Assembly (NCBI RefSeq): GCF_000430045.1
Contig: NZ_KE387023.1
Coordinates: forward strand, 134,961-198,960
Length of the DNA stretch: 64,000 nt
Origin: Calidithermus chliarophilus DSM 9957
GTDB lineage: Bacteria; Deinococcota; Deinococci; Deinococcales; Thermaceae
Direction of reading: 5' to 3'
Within the stretch, counting starts at the first letter, position 1, and every line of letters begins with the position of its first letter. A program made the position numbers and the translations under genes. This document shows positions 17,035 to 24,881 of the stretch, piece by piece. Under the pieces are notes generated by a model that worked only from the letters and a program-made list of their open reading frames with translations, ran no database searches and was not told the origin of the DNA.

Positions 17035-18009
17035 TCAGCCGCCGATGCCCACCATCACCCGCTCGCGCAGCGTCGGCAGGGTGTTGCCGAAGGCGGGCTT
17101 GCGGTCGGTGGCGATGAGGATGGCGTCCACGAGGGCCTCGAGCGGGTTGGGCGCTTCGAAGGCCCAAGCGATGTCCATCTCGAGGTCGGTGAGCAGGCAG
17201 GGCCGCAGCTTCTTGTCGGAGGTCAGGCGCAGGCGCGAGCAGTTGGAGCAGAAGGGCTCCATCACCGGGTTGATGAAGCCGACCGTGCCCACCGCGCCGG
17301 GGATCCGGTAGAGCCGCGCCGGGGCGCTGGGGTCGTCCTCGAGCTTCTCCAGCGGGCCGAAGTGCCGCTCGATGACGGTCTTGGTCTCGCTCCCGGCGAT
17401 GAAGCGCTGCCGGTAGAGTTCGGGGTTGGAGTTATCGAGGTGCATGTACTCGAGGAAGCGCACGTGCAGCGGCTTGTCCAGCGAAAGCAAGGCCAGGGGG
17501 ATCACCTCGCCCTCGTTCATGCCCCTGATCATCACCGCGTTGAGCTTGACGGGCCCCAAGCCCAGCTCAAAGGCGGTCTCGATGGCCTCCCAGACGCGCC
17601 GGACGTCGCCCCCGCGGGTCATGGTGCGGAAGACCTCGGGGGTCACCGAGTCCATGGAGAGGTTCATGCGCTTGAGGCCAGCGTCCTTGAGCTCCTTGGC
17701 CTTGCGCTTGAAGAGCATGCCGTTGGTGGTGATGGCGATGTCCTCGATGCCCAGCTCGCGGGCCGCCGCGATCATCTCGGGCAGCTCCTTGCGCACCAGC
17801 GGCTCCCCGCCGGTAAAGCGCACCGACTCGAGGCCCAGCAGCCGCATGGCCCCCAGGAAGTTGCGCACGTCCTCGACGCTAATGGTGCCGGGCGGCTCGG
17901 TCATCTCCCAATCCAGCGGGTGACAGTACAGGCAGTGCAGGTTGCAACGCGGCGTCACCGACAGGCGCAAATCCTTGATGAGGCGGCCATAGTTATCGAA
18001 TAGTTTCAT
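17035..18009 (-). CDS. moaA: GTP 3',8-cyclase MoaA (molybdenum cofactor biosynthesis)
   Basis: A 324-aa radical-SAM enzyme that turns GTP into 3',8-cyclo-GTP, the first step of molybdopterin synthesis. The N-terminal cluster motif is CNLHCLYC (near 23-30), the GGEP motif is VRFTGGEPL (near 66), and the second cluster is CSNC plus a Cys 14 residues on in SRLRLTSDKKLRPCL (near 265-285). The protein ends in GIGG; the C-terminal Gly-Gly is needed for activity in MoaA. Length is as usual for the family. No other Moco gene lies in the window. Confidence 0.95.
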   Translation of the reverse strand: MKLFDNYGRLIKDLRLSVTPRCNLHCLYCHPLDWEMTEPPGTISVEDVRNFLGAMRLLGLESVRFTGGEPLVRKELPEMIAAARELGIEDIAITTNGMLFKRKAKELKDAGLKRMNLSMDSVTPEVFRTMTRGGDVRRVWEAIETAFELGLGPVKLNAVMIRGMNEGEVIPLALLSLDKPLHVRFLEYMHLDNSNPELYRQRFIAGSETKTVIERHFGPLEKLEDDPSAPARLYRIPGAVGTVGFINPVMEPFCSNCSRLRLTSDKKLRPCLLTDLEMDIAWAFEAPNPLEALVDAILIATDRKPAFGNTLPTLRERVMVGIGG

Positions 18010-18094
18010 GCCGGTCGCTCCCTGGGTCGTGTCGCATGATACTGCAACACGCTCAGCTTAGGGGGTTGGGGGGGTTACAAATATCCCGTGAGGG

Positions 18095-18292
18095 GGTTGA
18101 TGGTCGATGGTCGATGGTCGATAGCTGATAGCCGATAGCCAAACGCAAAACGCGGGTCGTACGTCGTACGCAAGACGCAAAACGCAAGGCGCCTTGTTCC
18201 CCCCTTAGCAAGGGGGGCTAGGGGGGATATTCCTTCCCCGCCCGCGGGCAGGGCCGGGGAGGTTGAACCACGAGCCGCGAGCCACGAGCCTC
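18095..18292 (+). repeat. Composite repeat module: 7-bp units and C-rich hairpin (module 2, inverted to module 1)
   Basis: The stretch upstream of the DCC gene has three GATGGTC units, then GATAGCT, GATAGCC twice, AAACGCA-type and GTACGTC-type heptamers (about 18,098-18,192), then a perfect hairpin (CCCCCCTT at 18,199-18,206, AGC, AAGGGGGG at 18,210-18,217), and ends in GAGCCGC/GAGCCAC units near 18,270-18,292. The parts come in reverse-complement order to module 1 at 8595-8904. Apart from this, 18,010-18,356 holds only the moaA upstream region. Confidence 0.78.
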
Positions 18293-18356
18293 AGGCTTCC
18301 CACCCTCTACCCCTCGAGCCACTTTTCCACGCCCCAAACCGCGCTAAGCTCGAGCC

Positions 18357-18755
18357 ATGGAGACCATCGTGCTCTTCGACGGGGTGTGCAACCTCTGCAA
18401 CGGCACGGTGCGGTTCATCCTCGAGCGCGACCCGCGGGGGCGGTTCCGCTTCGCTGCGCAGCAGTCGGAGGCGGGGCAGGAGCTCTTGCGCGAGCACGGG
18501 CTGCTCGAGCGGGGCGGCCTGGCCGACAGCGTGGTGGTGCTGGAAGGGGGGCGGGTGTACCTCGAGTCCGACGCGGCCTTGCACATCCTCCGCCGGCTGG
18601 GCGGGGTCTGGCGGCTGGCTTATGCCCTGTGGGTCATCCCCAAGCCGCTGCGGGACAGGGTGTACCGGCTCGTCGCCCGGCACCGCTACCGCATCTTCGG
18701 CAGGCGGGAGCAGTGCATGGTGCCTACGCCCGAGCTGAAACGGCGCTTTTTGTAG
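18357..18755 (+). CDS. DCC-family thiol-disulfide oxidoreductase-like protein (DUF393)
   Basis: The 132-aa protein begins METIVLFDGVCNLCNGTVRF; the DGVCNLC motif with its CxxC pair is the mark of the DCC (DUF393) family, whose members are small thioredoxin-like proteins often beside membrane or redox proteins. Length is normal for the family. Its redox partner is unknown. It stands alone on the plus strand between a heptamer module and a MITE-like repeat. Confidence 0.88.
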   Translation: METIVLFDGVCNLCNGTVRFILERDPRGRFRFAAQQSEAGQELLREHGLLERGGLADSVVVLEGGRVYLESDAALHILRRLGGVWRLAYALWVIPKPLRDRVYRLVARHRYRIFGRREQCMVPTPELKRRFL

Positions 18756-18760
18756 GGTTT

Positions 18761-18973
18761 ATACCGGATTCAAAAAGATAATCATCCGATCCGAAGAGCC
18801 CCAGAGGCTATCTTTTTGAACCCTAGAGCACACCCCTCCCCGGCGGCCGGCGAAGAAAGCGTATCCCTTCCAAGGGGCGCTACCGCCCTCCGCCACGCGG
18901 ATAACTTCGGTCGGCCGCCCCGCCAAGGCGGGGCGGCGTCACCGAACGGTGACGGACCAACCGAATCTGGTAT
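18761..18973. repeat. MITE-like element A (11-bp terminal inverted repeats)
   Basis: A 213-bp stretch bounded by ATACCGGATTC (18,761-18,771) and GAATCTGGTAT (18,963-18,973), which are inverted copies with one difference. Its left 80 bases (with AAGAGCCCC and GAGGCTATCTTTT) recur inverted in element B at 19,693-19,832. No coding potential is seen. No clear target duplication was found. Confidence 0.55.
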
Positions 18974-19659
18974 TATTTATCCTTGGGCTCAGGGCCGCCC
19001 AGGCGGCTCTTGAGGAAGAGCATGAGGTCCTCGAGCTGCGCCCGCAGGGCCCGCTGTTCGCGGATGAGGGCCTCGATGCGGTCTTCGGGGGCGCTGAAGG
19101 TGAGGGTTTTGTACAGCAGGGTGGTGTTGCCGCACTTGGGGCAGGGCAGCCCGGAGGCCGAGACGCCGGGGGCGTAGAAGAGGCGGGTGTTGTCGCGGGG
19201 GCACAGCAGGTACTTCGCCCCCACCGCCTCGCCCTTGCGGATGGCCTCGGCGAGGTCGCGGGCCTCGTTGCGGCTGAAGCCCAGGAAGAAGTCCCCGCCG
19301 ATCTCCTCCACCCCGCCCACCATCTCGCGGGTGGCGGTGAGGTCGGCCTTGAAGCCGCGGGGGGCCACCCAACTGATGCCGTTCCACTTGAAGTGGCGCA
19401 GGTGGCGGCGGCGGCTCTTGTCCTCCACCTCGACGATGAGGGTGACCTCGGGGTCTTTGGGGTAGTAGAAGAAGCGCACGGCGTTGACCCCCTCGAGCCC
19501 GTTGTCCTTGGGCAGGCTGTAGGAGAGGGGGCCGTCGCTGCGGCCGGGGAAGCCGACGAGCTCTTGCAGGTCGTAGAGGGTCAGGCCGGGGTGCTCGAGG
19601 TCGCCCTCGAGGATCGCCCGGACCTTCTCAAAAGCCCGGTCCAGCCCGGCATCCACCAT
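18973..19659 (-). CDS. Zinc-ribbon protein with C-terminal coiled coil, function unknown
   Basis: The 228-aa protein has a mixed N-terminal domain, a half zinc ribbon (CPRDNTR near 153 and CPKCGNT near 173, giving up to three cysteines), and a charged helical tail (about 190-220) likely to form a coiled coil. No family is recognised. It is alone on the minus strand and is framed on both sides by inverted copies of the same MITE-like repeat; its stop codon overlaps the end of element A by one base. It may be a cassette moved with these repeats, or a resident gene with insertions on both sides. Confidence 0.7.
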   Translation of the reverse strand: MVDAGLDRAFEKVRAILEGDLEHPGLTLYDLQELVGFPGRSDGPLSYSLPKDNGLEGVNAVRFFYYPKDPEVTLIVEVEDKSRRRHLRHFKWNGISWVAPRGFKADLTATREMVGGVEEIGGDFFLGFSRNEARDLAEAIRKGEAVGAKYLLCPRDNTRLFYAPGVSASGLPCPKCGNTTLLYKTLTFSAPEDRIEALIREQRALRAQLEDLMLFLKSRLGGPEPKDK

Positions 19660-19692
19660 GAGGCCAGTCTAGCATGGGCTCTAGGGGGCCTG

Positions 19693-19832
19693 ATACTGGA
19701 TTCGGTCAGCCCGGCGCCGGACGGCGGCGGGCTTGCAGGGCCGAAGGGAGTGCTCTGGGATCCCAAAAGATAGCCTCCGGGGCTCTTTGGTTCGGGTGAT
19801 CATCTTTCTGGACCTGTTTTTGAACCCGGTAT
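19693..19832. repeat. MITE-like element B (inverted copy of element A, shorter)
   Basis: A 140-bp stretch bounded by ATACTGGATTC (19,693-19,703) and GAACCCGGTAT (19,822-19,832). Read on the minus strand it carries GATGATCACCCGA, AAGAGCCCC, GAGGCTATCTTTT and CAGAGCAC in the same order as element A. It lies between the zinc-ribbon gene and the foldase terminator. Confidence 0.55.
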
Positions 19833-19856
19833 GAAAGGACGAAACACCCCGGGGGC

Positions 19857-19887
19857 GACGAAAAAGGGCGGCCCGGAGGCCGCCCAA
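19857..19887 (-). terminator. Rho-independent terminator of the foldase gene
   Basis: On the minus strand the hairpin GGGCGGCC-TCCG-GGCCGCCC is followed by TTTTTC, about 20 bases after the stop codon at 19,908. Stem of 8 G-C pairs. Confidence 0.85.
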
Positions 19888-19907
19888 AGGGTCGCCGAGC
19901 GAAGCGC

Positions 19908-21773
19908 TCAGGGCTTGGCGGGCGTGGCGGGCTTCTCTTCGGGTTTAGGGGCGGTCTGGCCGCCGGGCTGCTTGGGGTCGGCGGGCTTTTCTTCCTTCTT
20001 GGCCGGGGGCGGGGTGAGCTGCTTGAGCACCTCCTGCAGCTTGTTCTCCACCTTGGCCGTCTTCTTCAGGCTCTCGACCCACTTGCTGCCCGCCTCGACC
20101 TTCTTGGTGCGGATCACGTTGTCGCGGGCCTCCTGGGCCACCTCGGCGAAGGGCTTGACCCGTTCGGGGGTGCGGGCCTTGATCAGGAGAACCTGGAAGC
20201 TGCCGTCCTCGAGCTTGACCACCTCGCTGACCTCGCCCAGGCTGCTCTTGGGGAAGGTGGCCTTGGTCTCGAAGACCAGTTTGTTGGAGACGGGGGGCAG
20301 GGTGCCGGAGGTCACCACGCCGTAGTCCTGCACGTTGCCGCCCTGGGCCTTGGCGAGGTCCTCGAGCTTGCCGCCCTTGAGCGCCGCCGCGCGGAAGGCC
20401 TTGGCCTTGGCCTCCTGGTCCTTGGTGAAGTTGACGACGGTGACGGTGGCGGTGGCGGGCTCGGTGAAGAGGATCTTGTTCTCGTTGTAGTACTTGCGGG
20501 CTTCCTCGTCGGTGGCGGTGACGCCGCGTGCCTGGTAGCTCTCGGCCTGCTGCACGATGGAGTCCTTGGTGCCGAAGAAGGGCTGGCCCATCTTCTTGGC
20601 CTCGGCCAGCACCACCTCGCGGGTGATGAGCTGGTCGAGGGTCTGCGGCAGGAAGAACTGAACGGCCAGGTCGCCCAGGCCCTGCGCGACGAAGTTGGGG
20701 AACTGCGGGTTGGCGAAGGCCGGCTGCAGCACCTGCGAGAGCTTGATCTCGCTGTCGCCCACCTTAGCCACCACGGGGTCGCTGAGCTTGATGCTGGAGC
20801 CCTTGGCCGGCTCGACCTTGGCCTTGGCCCGCACCTCCTCGATGTAGCGCTCGAGCGCCCCCTCCTTGAGCAGGTTCTTCACGTCCTCGGTCACGCGGTC
20901 CTTGACCTCCTCGAAGGAGGACTCGCCCGCCGGGAGGTACTGCTCGACCTTGACGATGTAGTAGCGGCCCGCCGACTCGACGGGCTGGGTGATGCCGCCC
21001 TGCTTGAGCTTGAACACGGCCTCGCCCACGGCGGTCGGGAAGATCACCTTGGTCACCGGCTTGGGCTCGCTCTTGCCGGTCTCGGCGCCCAGCGCGCCCG
21101 ACTGGTCGGCGCCCACCTTCGAGTTCTTCTTGGCCAGCTCGGCGAAGTCGGCGCCGGCCTTGGCCTCCTCGTAGAGCTTCTGGGCGGTGGCCTTGTCGTC
21201 GACGACGATCTGGCGGGCGATGACCCGCTCGTCGTTGCGGTAGGTGGTCTTGTTGAGCTCGTAGAAGAGCTTGAGCTGCTCCTCGGTGGGCTTAATGTCG
21301 CCCTGCACCTGCTCGATGCGCTTGTTGATGCGGATCTGGTCGCGCAGCTCGTTGCGCACCTGGGTCTCGGTGTAGCCGATGCGCTGCAGGGTCTCCTGCC
21401 ACTGCTTGTCGCTGGTGATGCCCAGTTGTTGCTTGATGCGCTCGAGCTCCTTACGCAGCTCGTTGCTGGAGACGCGGATGCGCGAGGCGTCCTGGGTCAC
21501 GGCCTGGTAGAGCACGAGGTTGTTGTAGAAGTTCTGCTCGGCCAGGACCTTGAGCACGCCCTCCTGGTCGGCGGTAGCCGAGAGCACCTGATCGCTGGAG
21601 CGGAAGCGCACCAGCTCGGTCTCGTAGATCGGCTTGCCGTTGACGGTGAGCTCGACCTTGCCCTTAGCCTGTTGCTGGCCCTGCGGGGTGAACAGCAGGA
21701 TGGCCCCGATGGCGAAAGCCACCACGAGCAATCCGAAGATGACGGCGACGACCCTTTTACTGATTCCAAACAC
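19908..21773 (-). CDS. Membrane-anchored SurA/PpiD-type peptidylprolyl isomerase (parvulin)
   Basis: The 621-aa protein has one N-terminal membrane anchor (about 8-30), a SurA_N-like helical region (about 40-170), a parvulin domain (about 180-290, starting near RNDERVIARQIVVDDKATA and ending PVESAGRYYIVKVEQY), a second diverged parvulin-like part (about 430-560) and a Pro/Lys-rich tail. Such proteins help fold envelope proteins outside the inner membrane. It starts with GTG, chosen because AAGGAGG lies 7 bases before it. It is divergent from the tRNA gene. Confidence 0.88.
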   Translation of the reverse strand: MFGISKRVVAVIFGLLVVAFAIGAILLFTPQGQQQAKGKVELTVNGKPIYETELVRFRSSDQVLSATADQEGVLKVLAEQNFYNNLVLYQAVTQDASRIRVSSNELRKELERIKQQLGITSDKQWQETLQRIGYTETQVRNELRDQIRINKRIEQVQGDIKPTEEQLKLFYELNKTTYRNDERVIARQIVVDDKATAQKLYEEAKAGADFAELAKKNSKVGADQSGALGAETGKSEPKPVTKVIFPTAVGEAVFKLKQGGITQPVESAGRYYIVKVEQYLPAGESSFEEVKDRVTEDVKNLLKEGALERYIEEVRAKAKVEPAKGSSIKLSDPVVAKVGDSEIKLSQVLQPAFANPQFPNFVAQGLGDLAVQFFLPQTLDQLITREVVLAEAKKMGQPFFGTKDSIVQQAESYQARGVTATDEEARKYYNENKILFTEPATATVTVVNFTKDQEAKAKAFRAAALKGGKLEDLAKAQGGNVQDYGVVTSGTLPPVSNKLVFETKATFPKSSLGEVSEVVKLEDGSFQVLLIKARTPERVKPFAEVAQEARDNVIRTKKVEAGSKWVESLKKTAKVENKLQEVLKQLTPPPAKKEEKPADPKQPGGQTAPKPEEKPATPAKP

Positions 21774-21802
21774 TTGACTGCCTCCTTGAGCGGTGCTACC
21801 CT
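21774..21802 (+). promoter_or_regulatory. Promoter of the tRNA-Arg gene
   Basis: TTGACT (21,774-21,779) and TACCCT (21,797-21,802) are 17 bp apart, and the mature tRNA starts 13 bases after the -10 box. It overlaps the 5' leader of the divergent foldase gene. Confidence 0.65.
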
Positions 21803-21814
21803 ACATTTCTGCGT

Positions 21815-21891
<77 letters not shown>

Positions 21892-22129
21892 CTTCTTTTT
21901 AATCGCCCTTGCTTAGGTCCGGATTAGCGTGGTCGAGCGAGGCCGCATGCAGTACCGCAACCTCCGGGATTGTAGCACAAACCCTCGGGGCCTGATGCCG
22001 CCCCCCGAGCGCGAGGAATTGCCTCCTTGAACGGGCAATTCCTCCGTGCCAATTTCACCCGGGGCCGCCAGCCTAGAATAGTCCCTTGTTGACAATCCGC
22101 CTCCCCCACCGGGGGGTATGCTCGGCGGC

Positions 22130-23287
22130 ATGTTGCCCTTGCTGCTCTCCTGGCTTCACGCCACCAACGACCTCTTCGGGGCCTTCCTCACCCCGCTGCT
22201 GCCCAAGCTGCAGGCCGCCTTCGGGGTGAGCTACGGGACGGTGTCGGTGCTGGTGGCGGTGTACTCCCTCACCAGCAGCCTGCTGCAGCCCGTGGCGGGC
22301 CTCATCGCCGACCGCTTCGACCGCCGCCTGCTGGCCGCGCTGGGCCCGGTGCTGGTGGCGCTGGGCGGGGGCCTGATGGGCTTCTTCCCCACCCCTTTGG
22401 CCCTGGCGGTGGCTTTGGGCGTCTCGGGGCTGGGCTCAGCGCTGTTCCACGCCGCCGGCGCGGCGCTGGTGGGGCAGTACGCCAGCCCGGAGCGGCGGGG
22501 CTTCTGGCTGAGCACCTTCGGCTCAGGGGGCTACCTGGGCCTCTCGCTCGGGCCCATCGTCTCGCTGGGGGTGGTCAACGCGGGCGGGCTCCAGGCGCTG
22601 GCCTGGCTGATCCCCGTCGTGCTGGTCCCGGCCTTCCTGCTGCTGCGGCAGGCCCCGCCCGCCGCCGTGAAGGGCAAGCCCTCGAGCTTCACCGACCTGG
22701 CGCGGGTCTTCCGCGGCCAGGTGGCCCGGCTGTGGGCGGTCTCGACGCTGCGCAGCATCACCTTCATGAGCTTCTCCACCACCATCCCCTTCTGGTTCGC
22801 CCAGCGCGGGCTCTCCGACGCCCAGACCGCGCTGGCGCTGTCGGTGTACAGCTTCTCGGCCACCGCCGGAGCCTTCTTAGGCGGCACCCTCTCCGACCGC
22901 TTCGGGCGGCGCAACGTGCTGGTGGGAACCATGGCCTTCGCCATCCCGCTCTACGTGGGGCTGCTCAGCCTCCCGCCCGAGAGCCTGTTCTACGTGCCGC
23001 TGCTGGCCGTGACCGGCGCCCTGATGAACGCGGGGATCCCGGTGGCGGTGGTGATGGCGCAGGAGCACGAGCCCACCCAGATGGCCACCGTCTCCGGGCT
23101 GCTGATGGGCTTCACCTGGGGCTTCGCCGGGCTGCTGTACGGGGTGGTGGGGCCGATCATCGAGCGGGTGGGGGTCATCCCGAGCCTCGCCGCGCTGGGC
23201 CTGCTGCTGGTGCCCGCGCTCACCCTCTCGCTGGCGGTGCGGGAGGCGAAACCCCGCGGCACCCCGGCGCGGAGCCCCAACGCCTGA
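22130..23287 (+). CDS. MFS transporter (12-helix drug/metabolite exporter type)
   Basis: The 385-aa protein has 12 predicted membrane helices and the MFS loop motif GLIADRFDRR between helices 2 and 3, repeated as GTLSDRFGRRNVL in the second half. The N-terminus (LLSWLHATNDLFGAFLTPLLP) is like the fosmidomycin-resistance group, but substrate cannot be told. The start is unsure: ATG at 22,118 has only a G-run before it; ATG at 22,130 has a TATGCT box 7 bases upstream and would be leaderless. The stop overlaps the next start (TGATG). Confidence 0.85.
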   Translation: MLPLLLSWLHATNDLFGAFLTPLLPKLQAAFGVSYGTVSVLVAVYSLTSSLLQPVAGLIADRFDRRLLAALGPVLVALGGGLMGFFPTPLALAVALGVSGLGSALFHAAGAALVGQYASPERRGFWLSTFGSGGYLGLSLGPIVSLGVVNAGGLQALAWLIPVVLVPAFLLLRQAPPAAVKGKPSSFTDLARVFRGQVARLWAVSTLRSITFMSFSTTIPFWFAQRGLSDAQTALALSVYSFSATAGAFLGGTLSDRFGRRNVLVGTMAFAIPLYVGLLSLPPESLFYVPLLAVTGALMNAGIPVAVVMAQEHEPTQMATVSGLLMGFTWGFAGLLYGVVGPIIERVGVIPSLAALGLLLVPALTLSLAVREAKPRGTPARSPNA

Positions 23288-23805
23288 TGGTCGTCCTCGA
23301 GACCCGCCGCCTGCTCCTGCGGCACCTCGAGCCCCGCGACGCGCCCGCCCTGCTCGCGGTCTTCGGCAACCCCGAGGTGATGCGCTTCAGCGACCACGGG
23401 GTGCGCGACCTGCCCTGGGTCGAGGGCTGGCTGGCGGGGTGCCTCGAGAGCTACCGCCAGCGGGGCTTCGGCCCGTACGCGGTGGTCGGGCGGGAGAGCG
23501 GCGAGGTGGTCGGGTACTGCGGGCTCACCCATCACCCCGACCTGGGGGGAAGGCCCGAGGTGGCGCTGGGCTACCGCCTGGCGCGCTCGAGGTGGGGACG
23601 GGGCTACGCCAGCGAGGCGGTCACGGCGCTCCTGGCCTACGCGCTCCATACCCTACGGCTGCGGCGCGTGGTCGCCCAGATCGACCCGCACAACCTGGCC
23701 TCGGTCCGCGTGGCCGAGAAGGCAGGGATGCGCTACGAGCGCGACCTGCTGCTCGAGGGCTACACCCACCCCGACCGCCTCTACGTCGTCACCGCCCCGT
23801 CCTGA
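23287..23805 (+). CDS. GNAT acetyltransferase, RimJ/RimL type
   Basis: A 172-aa protein that starts LETRRLLLRHLEPRDAPALL, typical of the RimJ/RimL group, with the acetyl-CoA loop region SRWGRGYASEAVTALLAYA (near 98-115) and NLASVRVAEKAGM (near 136). Such enzymes acetylate protein N-termini or small amines. One-base overlap with the MFS gene suggests co-expression. Confidence 0.88.
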   Translation: MVVLETRRLLLRHLEPRDAPALLAVFGNPEVMRFSDHGVRDLPWVEGWLAGCLESYRQRGFGPYAVVGRESGEVVGYCGLTHHPDLGGRPEVALGYRLARSRWGRGYASEAVTALLAYALHTLRLRRVVAQIDPHNLASVRVAEKAGMRYERDLLLEGYTHPDRLYVVTAPS

Positions 23806-23922
23806 GCCCCGCCGCCCCAGGCTTTGCTAAACTGGGAAGCACCAAAAGCCTGAGATCGCGCGTCGTCCCAGAGGCCACGGCCTCCCGTCGCCCGCCCCGC
23901 TCAGGCAGAGGAGGTTTTGGGT

Positions 23923-24360
23923 ATGACCTCGAGCGTGCGGCAACTCATCCTGGCCAAAGGCAACCGGGTCCACACCATCAGCCCCGACGCTACCGTGTTC
24001 GAGGCGCTCGAGCGCATGGCGATGTACGACATCGGGGCGCTGGTGGTGATGGAGGACGAGCGGGTGGTGGGCATCTTCTCCGAGCGCGACTACGCCCGCA
24101 AGGTGGTGCTGGTGGGCCGGGTCTCGCGCGAGACCAAGGTGCGGGAGATCATGACCGACGAGGTCATCACGGTCAGCCCCGACACCACCGTGGGCGAGTG
24201 CATGGCGCTCATGACCGGCAAGCGCATCCGCCACCTGCCGGTGCTCGAGGGGGGGAACCTGGTGGGCCTGATCTCCATCGGCGACGTGGTCAAGGCCATC
24301 ATGAGCGAGCAGGAGTTGATGATCGCCGAGCTCGAGTCCTACATCACGGGCTCGCGTTAG
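23923..24360 (+). CDS. Two-CBS-domain protein
   Basis: The 145-aa protein is made of two CBS motifs (about 8-65 and 72-130) with the adenosyl-ligand signatures GIFSERDYARK and GLISIGDVVKA. It has no catalytic domain, so it probably senses AMP, ATP or AdoMet and acts on a partner. ATG at 23,923 is preferred to TTG at 23,917 because GAGGAGG lies 8 bases before it. Confidence 0.92.
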   Translation: MTSSVRQLILAKGNRVHTISPDATVFEALERMAMYDIGALVVMEDERVVGIFSERDYARKVVLVGRVSRETKVREIMTDEVITVSPDTTVGECMALMTGKRIRHLPVLEGGNLVGLISIGDVVKAIMSEQELMIAELESYITGSR

Positions 24361-24400
24361 GCCTGAAAGACCGCGCCGGAGGGTCCGGGGTGCCCGCAGG

Positions 24401-24754
24401 CTACCGCTTGTCCCCGAAGACCAGGTTGAGGAAGTAGCTCACGACCGTCAGGAGCACCGCCCCGACTAAGGCCGAGATGAACCCCCCGACGTCGAGCGAG
24501 GTGAAGGCCGCGACGATCATCAGCACCACGGCGTTGATCACCAGCGTGAACAGCCCCAGCGTCAGGAGGTTGATGGGCAGCGTCAGCAGCAGCAGGATGG
24601 GCCGGATAAAGGTGTTGACCAGGCCCAGCACCAGCCCTGCCAGCAGGTAATCCCCCAGGCCGCTGCCCGGGGCGAACCTCACCCCGCCGTACACCGAGCT
24701 GACGACCCACAAGGCCACCGTGTTGACGATCAGGCGAATCAGGAGGTTGCGCAT
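24401..24754 (-). CDS. DUF360/phage-holin-4-like membrane protein
   Basis: The 117-aa protein begins MRNLLIRLIVNTVALW and has four membrane helices with the family pattern GLVNTFIRPILLLLTLPIN. These are common small bacterial inner-membrane proteins of unknown role; the holin name comes from sequence likeness only. The ATG at 24,754 is supported by a TACCCT box 7 bases upstream. Confidence 0.87.
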   Translation of the reverse strand: MRNLLIRLIVNTVALWVVSSVYGGVRFAPGSGLGDYLLAGLVLGLVNTFIRPILLLLTLPINLLTLGLFTLVINAVVLMIVAAFTSLDVGGFISALVGAVLLTVVSYFLNLVFGDKR

Positions 24755-24761
24755 GGATCTT

Positions 24762-24767
24762 AGGGTA
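24762..24767 (-). promoter_or_regulatory. -10 box of a leaderless promoter (DUF360 gene)
   Basis: On the minus strand TACCCT is followed by seven bases and the ATG at 24,754; there is no ribosome site between them. Confidence 0.5.
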
Positions 24768-24881
24768 ATACGGGGTGGCGGGGCGGGCGCAATGGGTGTC
24801 GGGTAAAGGCTGATGGGGAGGGGGATCGGGTGTCGGGCAGCCCGTGGCCCGTGCAAAGCCTGGGCCATAGCCCGGATAGCC

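Noticed and set aside
22088-22122. TTGACA at 22,089 as -35 box of the MFS gene
   Set aside because: The spacing to TATGCT is 22 bp, too long for a normal promoter; only the -10 is kept as a weak candidate.
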